A stretch of DNA of 64,000 nt from Chinchilla lanigera (GCF_000276665.1 NW_004955435.1:1710892-1774891); one strand, 5' to 3'. Counted from the first letter of the stretch, positions 57,001 through 61,036 are shown. The notes: a model not told the origin generated them from the sequence alone. Translations and numbers: made by a program.

Positions 57001-59928
57001 AACATTAAATTCTCTATAAGTTTCTTGTGTTCTGAATTTTCATTCTTCATTAATATTTTCTTGAGAGGTGGATTAAAGGAAAGGCAAAAATAGCATTTAG
57101 CCAAACATGCCATTTCTGCAGCACTTTCCTTTATCATTGCTTAGTCCACTTAGGTCATTTTTTTGAATAGTAGACTTCAAAGCACAAGGTTCTCGTTATT
57201 AAAAACCTGACTCATTTGAAATTATTTTTATTACTTAATCATTGTGTACTTTAATTTTTGCTAATGTTTTCTTTTAAACTTCGCTATTCTTATTGTCCCT
57301 CCAGTCTCCCTCCTTAGATCACTTCAGATTTTTTGTCAGCAGTCAGCTGACTGAAGTAGTGGGAATTTATCTCACTACGTTGCTATGGCGTAGCTCTTTG
57401 GTTACTTTGCTTTACCTTACTTCTGTCGCCCGTCTCTTCTTTATATGGTTACTGTGCCTGGACTTTTTGTTTTCTTATTCTTGCCTTCCATATCTCAAAA
57501 TGCAGTTGTTTGTACCGTCTTTCATTTAGCTAGCTTTTTTATGATGACTTTAGTCATAACATACAGTGATTTTTATCTGATGTAAAACAGCATTTAGAAC
57601 TTTAAAAATACTTGACAAATCCGTGGGTTTCATTATAAATGTATTTCAAATTATATGTAGAGATTTTAATTTTTATATGTACAAGTATAAATTGTATATG
57701 AAAGTATAGTGTGAGAGACTAGGGAGAAGAAATCTAGGCTTGGGATATGAAATTCTTATTTTTCTATTGCCTCTGTTGAAATTCTAAGAGAAAATGGTTT
57801 CAAATATGTAACACTAGTGTTTCTGCAAGATAGGGAAGTAGTAAGAACATCACTTTCGTGTTTTTTCTTCATGGTAACTCATACAGCATTATCTTTTTGG
57901 ATTTATTTTGTGTATTGTATACAAAACCAGATTCATAAGTGAACAGATTCTAATGTGTACTCTGTACACGAATTGTTAAAAAACTTTTAAGAGGTTGTGT
58001 TTTCAGTTTCTCGCTCTTTTATATTGTCTTCTCTGCTGTTCATACTTCTTTCCAGTTTGAGTATAGTCAGATAATCAGTCTAGTTTAAATATGACTTACT
58101 CAAAATGATCTTTCTTAGTTCTTATGACGTGTGAGTAAAAAGTAGAAGACATAACTTCTGTAGTAGTAGACCAGTTTATTTCATTTAAAAATAACATGCC
58201 AAGTACCTCCAGAAATAGCCATGTAGTGTTTCGTGTGCCCACACCACTGTATGCTGGCATAGACTTAATGAATTCTGTCTAAGTACCTTAGAATCTGAAG
58301 TAAGAAATAATGGATAATTTCATTAAGTTGTGATAGTCTTTTAAAAAGTCGTAGTAGAGTACAACATGAAAAATATCTAGTGAGATTTCAAACCTTTGCA
58401 AGGGATGATAAAAAGACCTTTTTTGGCAAAATGACCTTGAAGAATGAGTAGGCTAAGAGGAAAAGTAAAGGATATAGGAAATGGTTAAGAGAAAAACATA
58501 GACATAAGAATAAAAGAGAAACTAGTGTCAGGATATATGTTTTCTGTAGCCAAAGCATAAAAGAGTATGGTGCCAAGATACTTCTTCCATAGTGACTGGG
58601 ATAGTACCTTACTACTTTATGCCCAACACTGATGTAGCGATTGAGATATGTCTGTTCAGACAGTCTGGGAGATATATAAAGCTCAGTCTGGGAAAGGCAT
58701 AAGCTACGATAAAGGATGAGTTTAGACTTTGAGGATTTTAAGCAGATAGTGACATAATCAGATTTGTAATTTATGAAAGTCACTTAACTGCTGTCTGTAT
58801 AGAATGGATTGGAGAAAAATATGGAGATACTGAATAGGAAGACAAATGAGAGTGAGCTATCTGAATGTTTTTGAGTTTGAGAGAGAATTAGAAGGAAGAA
58901 TATCACAGGATTTAGTGGCAGAAGGTAGAGAAGAGGAACAACTACTCAGTTTCTTTCTTGGGTAGCTAAAAATAATGATGTATCAGTATTGTTGGGGAAG
59001 ATAGGCATAATCTAGATTTTGTTAAATGAAAGTAGCTGGCTTTTTGGCCCTAACTTCCTGTCTTGTTAAAATGATAATACAGTGTTAAGTCTTAATCATC
59101 AATGGCCATGATAAATTCATGGTTTGTTTTAAAGTCCTAAGAAAATACATATTTTAAGCTGTTTCAAAATTAGAATTATTTTCATTTTGAGAGCTGAGGT
59201 TTTTTTAATATGCACTCTTTCTCCTTATAGCTATGAATCATCTTAATGGACAGAAAATGTATGGAAAAATTATTCGTGTTACTCTCTCTAAACATCAGAC
59301 CGTACAACTACCTCGAGAGGGTCTTGATGATCAAGGGCTAACAAAAGATTTTGGTAATTCCCCTTTGCATCGTTTTAAGAAGCCCGGATCCAAAAATTTT
59401 CAGAACATCTTTCCTCCTTCTGCAACCCTTCACCTATCTAATATCCCGTAAGTTTTTATACTGGTGTTTATTAAGAATATACATACTAAGAAAATATAAA
59501 ATTTATCATTAACCTTTACCTTTTTTCCTGTCCAATTTCCCAGTCCTTCAGTAGCAGAAGAGGATCTCCGAACACTGTTCGCTAACACTGGAGGCACTGT
59601 GAAAGCATTTAAATTTTTTCAGTAAGCAAGCTTCCTTATCTTCTAAGTTAGTGACTTGATAGAAGTAAAAATTTTCTTCAAGTAGTTACTCAGTCTCTTT
59701 GATTTTAGAAAATTCTTAATGTGGAATGAGCAAAATTCAAGTATTTAAGCACTTCCTACCTTTATGAAGTATCTAATTTCATAATTTTGTTTCAGAAGAG
59801 ATCACAAAATGGCTCTTCTTCAGATGGCAACAGTCGAAGAAGCCATCCAGGCCTTGATTGATCTGCATAATTATAACCTTGGTGAGAACCATCATCTGAG
59901 AGTGTCTTTCTCCAAGTCAACAATTTAA
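8966..59928 (+). CDS. PTBP2: PTBP2 gene, coding exons 3-14 (5' end outside window)
   Basis: Neuronal polypyrimidine tract-binding protein (nPTB), a nuclear RNA-binding protein that represses or modulates exons by binding CU-rich pre-mRNA and controls neuronal splicing programmes (family knowledge). Twelve exons join in frame: 8966-9041, 20805-20977, 21858-22001, 28253-28417, 28502-28612, 36262-36457, 51486 or 51501-51640, 53071-53104, 53517-53609, 59231-59447, 59544-59621, 59796 or 59799-59928. All introns are GT-AG. The sum is 518 residues; adding the 13 residues of exons 1-2 gives 531, the canonical length. Four RRMs are seen, with RNP2-like [22 protein letters not shown] and TLHLSNI, and RNP1 positions AFLELA, FQALLQY, ALIQMAD and MALLQMA; these lack the usual aromatics, as is normal for PTB proteins. 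PTBP2 is chosen over PTBP1 and PTBP3 because of the [13 protein letters not shown] linker and the exon 10 context. No frameshift or premature stop is present. Confidence 0.97.
9101..9208 (+). repeat. ID-type SINE, young copy
   Basis: GGGGCTGGGGATTTAGCTCA head, GCGGCAAAAGCGCC, GGTCGTGAGTTCAGTTCCC, CCGGTACCGGAG, tail AAAAACCAAAA. Perfect 14 bp duplication GAAAATTCATACTA at 9087-9100 and 9209-9222. It lies only 60 bp after the exon 3 donor. Confidence 0.95.
9297..9352 (-). repeat. Old ID-like SINE fragment
   Basis: TACTACACGAGCATTCTACCACAGAGCTATTCCCTTAGCCC resembles an antisense tRNA-derived ID/B2-like head. Confidence 0.5.
9410..9545 (-). repeat. L1 3' UTR fragment (antisense)
   Basis: TTTACAGGGTATAGTGTAACATTTCAG and TGATCAGATCTGGGTAATTGG match by recall the antisense of old L1MA-type 3' UTRs. 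Confidence 0.5.
9573..9690 (-). repeat. Old 7SL-derived SINE (B1-like)
   Basis: CAAGTTGTCCTTAAACTCC, CAAGTGGTCTTCCATCCTC and AGGTAGCTGAGACTAATGCC follow the antisense Alu/B1 order. Strongly diverged. Confidence 0.5.
10560..13560 (+). mobile_element. Old L1 remnant (5' region joined to ORF2 3' end)
   Basis: 11300-11950 resembles the L1M/HAL1-type region before and within ORF1 (GAATTAGCAGACAGAGACT, GTTCTAGAGTGAATAGAG, GGATAAACTATAAAAACC). 12350-12450 resembles late ORF2 (ATAAAGCTGCACTAAACAATACAG, TATTGGCATAAAACAAT), and 13120-13560 the L1 3' part (AACAGTTCGGCAGTTTCTTAAAAAC, ATAGATGGATAGC). Most of ORF2 is missing. No intact frame. 10560-11250 is assigned more loosely. Confidence 0.65.
13689..13900. 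mobile_element. Tigger-type DNA transposon end
   Basis: CAGTTGCCCTTTGGTATCAG, GGGATATGAAAATTTGAGAATGCTCAAG and TAAAATGGCACAGTATTTGC follow the terminal region of Tigger/MER-type pogo elements. Truncated at its right end. Confidence 0.6.
13990..14825. repeat. Unclassified internally repetitive block
   Basis: GC-richer than the surroundings. Two internal repeats are visible: about 50 bp (CAGCTGAAGACCTAGAGCCC at 14169 and CAGCTGGAGGTCAAGAGCCC at 14209), and about 150 bp (ATGCTCAAAGTAAGAACTGG at 14371 and ATGCTCAAAATGAGGACCAG at 14531, both followed by CCATTCTCAGC). I do not recognise it; an LTR or satellite-derived piece is possible. Short open frames run through it on both strands but do not resemble any protein known to me. 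Confidence 0.5.
14930..15715 (+). mobile_element. L1 3' end fragment (L1ME-like)
   Basis: Late ORF2/3' UTR order: TAGAATGGCCAAGATTCAGT, GACAGTAAATAAAGATCAAGAGC, GGTAGGAATGCTAAAGCTACTTGG, ATTTTGCTGTGAATTTAAAATTGCTCTGAAAAATGAAGTCT at the end. Old and 5' truncated. Confidence 0.75.
15895..17070 (+). mobile_element. L1 3' end with purine-rich 3' UTR
   Basis: ORF2 end (TGCAAATTAAAACAATACTGAGATTCC, AATCTTGGAAACGGCCCCAATGCCC, AAATGGATGGACCTTGAGAC) then a 3' UTR with the typical long purine tract (about 16845-16920). Interrupted by a MaLR LTR (about 16441-16775). No intact frame. Confidence 0.8.
16441..16775 (-). mobile_element. MaLR-like solo LTR inside L1
   Basis: GCTGAGACAAAATATCCAGTGCCC, GAGGTTTATTTAGCTCACCC, TTCATGGTGGTGG, then GGAGGACATGCTGACACAAACTGTA. 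The same order of blocks is seen at 24595 and 42591. Antisense orientation, 5 bp candidate duplication AAACT. Family named by recall only. Confidence 0.6.
19439..19583 (-). repeat. B1 SINE
   Basis: Poly-T then CTTTTTGAGACAGGATCTCA, TTCAGGCTGGCCTTGAAC, CGTCCTCCTGCCTTCGCCTCC, GCCACCTTGCCTGGCC. Lacks part of the GTGCTGGGATTACAGG segment. Confidence 0.88.
20016..20470 (+). mobile_element. Tigger-derived MITE-like element
   Basis: Left end TAGTAGTCCTCCCTTACG, internal GGCATTGCAGTGCTTGTGTTG and AAGTAACCC, right end GGTTTCAGGCC to GTATCCCCTTTGGATAAGG. Both ends of a Tigger are present with the transposase centre deleted. The right end lies about 330 bp before exon 4. Confidence 0.75.
20805..20977 (+). 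CDS. PTBP2: PTBP2 exon 4 (start of RRM1)
   Basis: 173 nt between TCTTTCAG and GTACAG. It starts with the last two bases of a split alanine codon and encodes 58 residues, from [17 protein letters not shown] through [16 protein letters not shown] to KGKNQ. The lysine-rich stretch KKFKGEDK precedes RRM1 and resembles the conserved basic linker. The RNP2-like VLHIRKL is beta strand 1 of RRM1. The donor CAG/GTACAG is weaker than those of the neighbouring exons. Confidence 0.96.
20978..21857 (+). other. PTBP2: PTBP2 intron 4
   Basis: 880 nt. Contains a poly-T run and B1 head fragment (about 21401-21440) flanked by the direct repeat TAGCATCTT, suggesting a strongly truncated SINE insertion. Otherwise AT-rich sequence with nothing else recognisable. 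Confidence 0.85.
21401..21440 (-). repeat. Very short B1 insertion (tail plus end piece)
   Basis: A run of T then GTCTTTGAGACATCCTCC, flanked by TAGCATCTT at 21392-21400 and 21441-21449. Only the A-tail and the last few bases of B1 remain, apparently joined to a piece of the body. Confidence 0.6.
21858..22001 (+). CDS. PTBP2: PTBP2 exon 5 (rest of RRM1)
   Basis: 144 nt, phase 0 at both ends, acceptor ATTTCAG and donor CAA/GTGAGT. It encodes 48 residues beginning [18 protein letters not shown] and ending DNTLNQ. AFLELA is the RNP1 strand of RRM1; SNHKEL lies in the extended C-terminal part that contacts RNA in PTB proteins. Being a multiple of three, it could be skipped without frameshift, but that would destroy RRM1. 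Confidence 0.96.
22931..23092 (+). repeat. B1 SINE, sense orientation
   Basis: GCTGGGCATGGTGGTGCACA head, GAGGCTGAGGCAGGAGAATC, GAGACCTTGTCTCCTT then a 20+ nt A run. Flanked by TTATCATG on both sides. Confidence 0.92.
23157..23750 (-). repeat. L1 3' UTR (antisense), interrupted
   Basis: GAGGGGTACATTGTGCTGTTTTGATACACG and TTTTGAAATATACAGTAAACTG fit the antisense of L1MA-type 3' UTRs. A palindromic element (about 23296-23415) sits inside it. Confidence 0.6.
23296..23415. mobile_element. Small palindromic MITE-like element, copy 1
   Basis: Inverted arms GGCTTGAACATCGGTGGTG (23337 on) and CACCAGTGGTTCAAGCTAGT (to about 23410). The block TCATGCATGTACCACCAGT is shared, inverted, with 55806-55930. 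Not a family I recognise. Confidence 0.5.
23755..23835 (-). repeat. ID-like SINE fragment
   Basis: TATGGGGGATCAAACCCAAG, ACTAGGCAAGTGCTGTATCACTGAGCTGTACC: antisense tRNA-derived head with degraded boxes A and B. Confidence 0.65.
24358..24448 (+). repeat. ID-type SINE with target-site duplication
   Basis: GGGCTGGGGATATAGCTGAG head and GAGGTCATGAGTTCAGTTCCC. Perfect 14 bp duplication AGAGTGTTGTAGAG at 24344-24357 and 24449-24462. Confidence 0.95.
24595..24995 (-). mobile_element. MaLR-like LTR, antisense
   Basis: GCTGAGACAAAATACCTGACACCC, AAGGTTTATTTAGCTCATAG, GTTCATGGTGGGCAGAAAG, GGGACATCTAGGCACAAGCCGTGACA. The best preserved of the three similar copies together with 42591. Confidence 0.6.
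26100..26420 (+). repeat. L1 3' end fragment
   Basis: TATTCCAAAGCTGGAAATGACCCAAGTGTCC, GTATTGATTCAGTTGTATGGC and AAGAAACTAGACC match the late ORF2/3' L1 order. Limits approximate. Confidence 0.55.
26870..27240. repeat. GC-richer unclassified patch
   Basis: Clearly higher GC than the flanks (CCCTGGGCCCAGCC, ACCCCACCTTGACCAAGG). No gene or family recognised; an old LTR piece is the likeliest explanation. Confidence 0.3.
28253..28417 (+). CDS. PTBP2: PTBP2 exon 6 (linker and start of RRM2)
   Basis: 165 nt, phase 0 at both ends, acceptor TTTTCAG and donor CAA/GTAAGT. It encodes 55 residues, from [20 protein letters not shown] to DVLHQ. The first 30 or so residues are the interdomain linker; [20 protein letters not shown] starts RRM2 with RNP2-like LRIIIDNM. 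An 84 nt intron separates it from exon 7. Confidence 0.96.
28418..28501 (+). other. PTBP2: PTBP2 intron 6, 84 nt
   Basis: A very short intron, GTAAGTTTTAATTTG to TATTTTAACAG, near the lower size limit for efficient mammalian splicing. It contains no repeat and has only a modest pyrimidine tract. Confidence 0.95.
28502..28612 (+). CDS. PTBP2: PTBP2 exon 7 (RRM2)
   Basis: 111 nt, phase 0 at both ends, donor CTA/GTAAGT. It encodes 37 residues beginning [18 protein letters not shown] and ending NAQQAKL. FQALLQY is the RNP1 strand of RRM2, the domain that in PTB proteins also contacts the co-repressor Raver1. It is nearly identical to the vertebrate family at every residue I can compare. Confidence 0.96.
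28712..29230 (+). repeat. Old tandem duplication, period about 252 bp
   Basis: GAAATTCATG (28712) pairs with GAAGTTCATG (28964); ACAATCATAGCTGTAGTAG with ACAATCATGACTATTGC; TTTCAAAGTAATTTACT with TTTCAGAGTAATTTATT. Two diverged units side by side. Begins about 100 bp after the exon 7 donor. Confidence 0.65.
30372..30411 (+). repeat. Perfect 20 bp tandem pair
   Basis: TACTGCATTGGGGCTAATTC occurs twice head to tail without mismatch. Confidence 0.95.
31361..31517 (-). repeat. B1 SINE, well preserved
   Basis: The best B1 in the window: CTTTTTGAGACAGGGTCTCG, TATGCAGTTCAGGCTGGCC, CCTCCTGCCTCAGCCTCC, CGCCACCATGCCCGGCC. Flanked by AGATTATTCTT and AGATGATTCTT, an imperfect target-site duplication. 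Confidence 0.93.
32947..33043 (-). repeat. ID-type SINE with target-site duplication
   Basis: Poly-T, GGTTTTTCTCCGGTACCAGG, GCCGCTGAGCTAAATCCCCAGCCCC. Flanked by AGCCACCTATTTTT on both sides (32933 and 33044). Confidence 0.95.
33120..33298 (-). repeat. B4-like (ID plus B1) SINE
   Basis: GGTACCGGGGGTTGAATTTAGG joined to TTTTGAGACACGGTCTTGAG and GTACTGGGGTTATAGGCAAG, GCCACCATGCCTAGC. Contiguous with the ID at 32947. Confidence 0.75.
35086..35159. mobile_element. 74 bp hAT-like MITE, copy 1
   Basis: CAGTGGTGGCGAACCT at the left and its inverted form AGGTTCCCCATCACTG at the right (13 of 16 match). The flanks ATTCATAT and GTTTGTAT are a plausible decayed 8 bp duplication. A second copy is at 45309-45388. 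Confidence 0.75.
35585..35750 (-). repeat. MIR SINE
   Basis: TTTAATCCTCATAATAACACTGTG, GATTAAGAAATTGAG, TAGAGAGTTATATAACTTCC: the antisense MIR core order. Confidence 0.8.
36262..36457 (+). CDS. PTBP2: PTBP2 exon 8 (end of RRM2 and linker)
   Basis: 196 nt, acceptor CTTTTACAG, donor TTAG/GTATGA. It encodes 65 residues, from [20 protein letters not shown] through [20 protein letters not shown] to FAKETSLL, plus one base of the next codon. The first part closes RRM2; the rest is the flexible linker to RRM3. The [14 protein letters not shown] stretch is characteristic of the PTB family. Confidence 0.96.
37440..37850 (+). other. GC/CpG-richer patch with MIR-like part
   Basis: About a dozen CpGs in 400 bp of an otherwise CpG-poor intron. 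37620-37720 contains MIR-like order (GAGCTGGGTTCATGG, CTTCAGCAAGTCACTCACTCTG). An open frame of 129 codons (37420-37809) crosses it, but it has no recognisable domain and no splice support; I do not call it a gene. Confidence 0.35.
38468..38530 (-). repeat. ID-like SINE fragment
   Basis: TGTTAGGTAGAGGCCAAGG, GAGCATGCTAGGCAGTCACTCTGACACCGAGGCAAGCC: degraded antisense ID. Confidence 0.5.
39695..39800 (+). repeat. ID SINE, older subfamily
   Basis: GGACTGGGGCTGTAGCTCAG, AACACTTGCCTGCCATCATGCC, GGTTCTGGGCTCAGTCCCTAGCAC. It has the classic ID end CCCTAGCAC, not CCCGGTACC, so belongs to a different subfamily than the young copies. Confidence 0.85.
41657..41789. mobile_element. MER5-like hAT MITE
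   Basis: AGCGTTTCTCAAACTTTTCC to GTGAGATTTGGAAATTACTGCTG, with GGTCAGTGGGAGTAGGTCC inside, follows the MER5A pattern. Old. Confidence 0.55.
42591..43048 (-). mobile_element. MaLR-like LTR, antisense, nearly full length
   Basis: GCTGAGATAGAATACTTGACACTC, TCATGGCGGGCAGAAGGCAG, CATGAGGCTCTGGAGGGACATG, ACACAAGCCGTAACA. Same family as 24595-24995. Contains a short GCAGCAG-rich part (42770-42820). Confidence 0.65.
45309..45388. mobile_element. 80 bp hAT-like MITE, copy 2 (inverted)
   Basis: CAATGATTGTGAACCTTTTA at the left and GGTTTGCCACCACTG at the right; the same element as 35086-35159 in reverse. The flanks CTATAGAA and CTGTACAA match at 6 of 8 positions. Confidence 0.75.
46903..47338 (+). mobile_element. 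MaLR (MST/MLT1-like) LTR
   Basis: TGATGGTTTGGATGTGGTTTG start, GAGACTGGTGAGTGATTACT, CACTTCCACACTGATGCC, GCTGAACAAACG, end GAAAATGGACTAATA. About 435 bp, nearly complete, no coding content. Confidence 0.8.
47835..48022 (-). repeat. B4-like (ID plus B1) SINE
   Basis: TGTGCTGGGGATTGAAATCAGG joined to TTTTGAGACAAGATCTTG, TTCTGGAATTACAGGGATG and CTATGTCTGGCC. Confidence 0.75.
48460..48570 (-). repeat. B1 SINE, diverged
   Basis: Poly-T then CTTGAGACAAGGTCTCAC, GATCAGCCTCCAGAGTGCTGG, CACTCCCAGC. Internal part shortened. Confidence 0.8.
49026..49346. repeat. Left arm of a 0.3 kb inverted repeat
   Basis: Pairs as an inverted copy with 50368-50677. Shared landmarks: GGCATTTTTAGGACACATCC, ATCAGGTGTAACAAGGAACA, GTAAATCACAGGAACAAGG, GAAATCCCATGTCTGCTG. 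Identity is about 90% or better by eye, loop about 1.0 kb. Family not recognised. Confidence 0.9.
50368..50677. repeat. Right arm of a 0.3 kb inverted repeat
   Basis: Reverse complement of 49026-49346 with scattered substitutions and one short indel region near 50454-50466. Ends about 800 bp before exon 9. Confidence 0.9.
51486..51640 (+). CDS. PTBP2: PTBP2 exon 9 (poly-Ala linker, start of RRM3), tandem acceptors
   Basis: Two acceptors fit: AAATTAG before 51486 and TTGCAG before 51501, 15 nt apart. Both keep frame. The downstream site gives [15 protein letters not shown], the canonical 531-residue form; the upstream site adds GLPVA. The exon then encodes ten alanines, [13 protein letters not shown] and [10 protein letters not shown], the RNP2 strand of RRM3. 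The donor is GAG/GTTAGT, with a U at +3, and is weaker than most. The alanine run uses mixed GCC/GCT/GCA codons, so it is not an unstable pure repeat. Confidence 0.95.
51641..53070 (+). other. PTBP2: PTBP2 intron 9, CU-rich upstream of exon 10
   Basis: 1.43 kb with no recognisable SINE, LINE or LTR. The 3' third (about 52690-53070) is strikingly pyrimidine rich on the plus strand, with many CUUUCC, UCUU and CUCUCU motifs. In the PTB family this kind of tract binds PTBP1, which represses exon 10 in non-neuronal cells. Confidence 0.85.
52690..53070 (+). promoter_or_regulatory. PTBP2: CU-rich splicing silencer tract before exon 10
   Basis: Repeated UUCCC, UCUU, CUCUUC and UCUCUC motifs, densest at 53008-53067, just upstream of the exon 10 acceptor CCTTCTAAAG. 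A likely branch site is CTTAC at 53039-53043, with the A 29 nt before the exon. UGC motifs lie at 53044-53053 (GCTGCTTGCT), the type bound by SRRM4/nSR100, which is known to activate PTBP2 exon 10 in neurons. That PTBP1 represses this exon is established; that these exact bases do so here is inference. Confidence 0.75.
53071..53104 (+). CDS. PTBP2: PTBP2 exon 10, 34 nt alternative exon
   Basis: 34 nt, encoding [11 protein letters not shown] plus one base, in RRM3 between beta 1 and helix 1. The acceptor CTTCTAAAG is poor (AAG) and the donor is TTCG/GTATGT. The length is not a multiple of three, so skipping shifts the frame: exon 9 joined to exon 11 reads GTG TTT ATG GAG ATG TGC AGC GCG TGA. 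The exon is the well-known neuron-included exon 10 of PTBP2, skipped under PTBP1 control to trigger nonsense-mediated decay. Confidence 0.95.
53105..53516 (+). other. PTBP2: PTBP2 intron 10 with two TGCATG motifs
   Basis: 412 nt, repeat free. TGCATG occurs at 53264-53269 and 53281-53286, 160-180 nt downstream of exon 10. It ends in an unusual acceptor context, a purine-rich AAAAAAG immediately before exon 11, with the pyrimidine tract further upstream (about 53490-53505). Confidence 0.85.
53264..53286 (+). promoter_or_regulatory. Paired TGCATG (RBFOX-type) motifs
   Basis: Two exact TGCATG hexamers, at 53264-53269 and 53281-53286, 11 nt apart, in the intron after alternative exon 10. RBFOX proteins bound downstream of an exon usually promote its inclusion, which would agree with neuronal inclusion. 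Binding here is inference from motif position only. Confidence 0.5.
53517..53609 (+). CDS. PTBP2: PTBP2 exon 11 (RRM3)
   Basis: 93 nt, donor CTTG/GTAAGA. In the normal frame it encodes [18 protein letters not shown] through [20 protein letters not shown] is the RNP1 strand of RRM3. If exon 10 is skipped the same bases read VFMEMCSA then TGA at 53541-53543, followed by at least three more exon junctions, the geometry expected for nonsense-mediated decay. Confidence 0.96.
53773..53897 (-). repeat. B1 SINE
   Basis: TTTTTTTTCTGAGATAGGGTCTTG, GTAGTCCAGGCTGGCCTCC, GATTACAGGTGTCAGCCACCATGCCCAGC. Diverged; the nearest SINE to exon 11. Confidence 0.88.
54053..54251 (+). repeat. 200 bp direct repeat, copy 1
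   Basis: Begins ATTTGCTATTTGG and ends at CATAACAAAATACT. Matches 55380-55579 with about 8 substitutions, all transitions, and one 1 nt length difference in a T run. Confidence 0.92.
55380..55579 (+). repeat. 200 bp direct repeat, copy 2
   Basis: Second copy, 1327 bp downstream. Flanks on both sides differ from those of copy 1. Confidence 0.92.
55806..55930. mobile_element. Small palindromic MITE-like element, copy 2
   Basis: Arms GGCTTAAGCTACTGGTGGTA and, inverted from the right, GGCTCGAACCAACAGTGGTA. Shares the CTGGTGGTACATGCATGA block with copy 1 at 23296-23415. Confidence 0.6.
56885..56985 (-). repeat. ID-type SINE with target-site duplication
   Basis: GGTATTTTTCCGGTCCCGGG, GCCAGGCAGGCGCTGTGCCG, CTGAGCTAAATCCCCAGCCCC. 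Perfect 15 bp duplication GGTAAACATATTATA at 56870-56884 and 56986-57000. Confidence 0.95.
58640..59030. repeat. Old interspersed repeat remnant
   Basis: TTTTAAGCAGATAGTGACATAATCAG, ACTGCTGTCTGTATAGAATGGATTGG resembles a common ancient mammalian repeat, but I cannot name the family. Confidence 0.35.
59231..59447 (+). CDS. PTBP2: PTBP2 exon 12 (end of RRM3, linker, start of RRM4)
   Basis: 217 nt. It encodes 72 residues, from [20 protein letters not shown] through [20 protein letters not shown] and [20 protein letters not shown] to TLHLSNI, and ends within a proline codon at CC/GTAAGT. TLHLSNI is the RNP2 strand of RRM4. The linker between RRM3 and RRM4, with [15 protein letters not shown], packs the two domains back to back in PTB proteins, which lets them loop RNA. 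Confidence 0.96.
59448..59543 (+). other. PTBP2: PTBP2 intron 12, 96 nt
   Basis: A short intron with a clear pyrimidine tract (TTTTTTCCTGTCCAATTTCC) and acceptor CCCAG. No repeats. Confidence 0.95.
59544..59621 (+). CDS. PTBP2: PTBP2 exon 13 (RRM4)
   Basis: 78 nt between CCCAG and GTAAGC. It encodes [20 protein letters not shown] and AFKFF and ends with two bases of a glutamine codon. It forms helix 1 and beta strand 2 of RRM4. A phase 2 to phase 2 exon that is a multiple of three. Confidence 0.96.
59622..59795 (+). other. PTBP2: PTBP2 intron 13, 174 nt
   Basis: A short intron ending in TTTTGTTTCAGAAG, the NAGNAG tandem acceptor of exon 14. No repeats. Confidence 0.9.
59796..59928 (+). CDS. 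PTBP2: PTBP2 exon 14, terminal coding exon, NAGNAG acceptor
   Basis: Starts after CAG (59796) or after CAGAAG (59799). The first choice reads [12 protein letters not shown], the second [11 protein letters not shown]; the frame is kept either way, so the proteins differ by one arginine. MALLQMA is the RNP1 strand of RRM4. It ends with [16 protein letters not shown] and TAA at 59926-59928, the conserved family C-terminus. Confidence 0.96.
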
Positions 59929-60199
59929 GAAAAGAAAGAAGATTGGGGGTGAATCACATTGTTTGGTGTCATCACCTATTGACTGTTCAGAAAAGTGGGG
60001 ACCAGAGTTTGATTTTTTGTTGTTTCTTGTTTTTGTTTTTACATGCTGTTATCATTCCTTGGTTGTAAAGTGAAATGGCATATGTAAAGGCAGAGTTAGG
60101 AACTGCTGTACGTCACCTGTTCAGTAGGAAAGCCATTTTTATTGTCTGTTTGATATTTCAGTTTAATTTTGCTTTCTTTTTTCAACTTAGTTGACATAT

Positions 60200-60207
60200 G
60201 TGCCTTA
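60200..60207 (+). promoter_or_regulatory. miR-124 8mer seed match
   Basis: GTGCCTTA in the 3' UTR is the perfect 8mer target of miR-124. A second, 7mer match (GTGCCTT) is at 60948-60954. miR-124 repression of the paralogue PTBP1 is established; action on this transcript is inference. Confidence 0.5.
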
Positions 60208-60933
60208 AAAAGGAAAACTAGTGTTGCTATTGTGCATTTACTAGAAAAAAGGAATTGGTTGTCTAGGGCACACTGTTATAAGGGAATTAAAATATGTTTA
60301 GGCAGGGGTGTGTAAAAAGGTTAAGTTTTTGTTTCTCCTGCTTGGAACTTATTTTGAATTATTGGCTTATCGTATTTCTTTCTATTTAATCAAATAAGAT
60401 ACTGGATACTGAAAGAATAAAGCAGCATTTTTAGTTTTTACTACCTTAGGCTTTATTGCTTTTTAAAAAACATTGGCCTTTTGTATCTCACAATTCTGGT
60501 CTAGATTCAGTTATGAATGTAGGCATTAGTTAAAGTTAACAAGATGCAGAGTATTAATTTCTTAAGAAAAACAAAGTGATTTCTGTAAGTTTGAGCCCTA
60601 CGTGGAAAGCATTGTGGATTCTTAACCTTTTTGTACACACTCTTGTGGGACGTATCATATAAATGTCAGCACTCAGTAATGTCTTGTTTGTGGCTGAATA
60701 CTTTTCGTAGATGTTTTTGAAGTTGACATGACTTACGTGCATTTAAATATATATTGCCATCCTTAGTTTGTAATTAAGATTTGGAATATGGTTGTGGATT
60801 TCTGAGCATGTGCAGACTGGTCTAGCTAGTTCAGGAACTGGTGCATGTATTTTTCAAAGACAAAGAAAGTGTACTGCGAAAATTTGCAGGAAGATTAATT
60901 TTGTGGCAGTTTTTGAAAACTGACAACCAGGTG

Positions 60934-60941
60934 GGACCAAA
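60934..60941 (+). promoter_or_regulatory. miR-133 8mer seed match
   Basis: GGACCAAA in the 3' UTR is the perfect 8mer target of miR-133. Repression of nPTB by miR-133 during muscle differentiation is established, so this is probably a functional site. It lies 6 nt before a miR-124 7mer. Confidence 0.65.
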
Positions 60942-61036
60942 GTTTATGTGCCTTTAGTCTTAATTTACCTTGCATTGTAATATTCAGTTTTAATAAATCT
61001 TCAAAATATTTTGTATTTAGGAATAGATCTGACTTT

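Larger units (their letters stand above)
53610..59230 (+). other. PTBP2: PTBP2 intron 11
   Basis: 5.6 kb. Contains a B1 (53773-53897), a 200 bp direct repeat pair (54053-54251 and 55380-55579), a small palindromic element (55806-55930), a TTTAAAAGTATTTT-like tandem stretch (about 56497-56565), a young ID (56885-56985) and an old repeat remnant (about 58640-59030). 57000-58400 has nothing recognisable. The 3' end has the tract TCTTTCTCCTTATAG. Confidence 0.8.

Noticed and set aside
58388..58783. 131-codon antisense frame in intron 11
   Set aside because: Low-complexity, hydrophobic composition in an old repeat remnant, no family resemblance.
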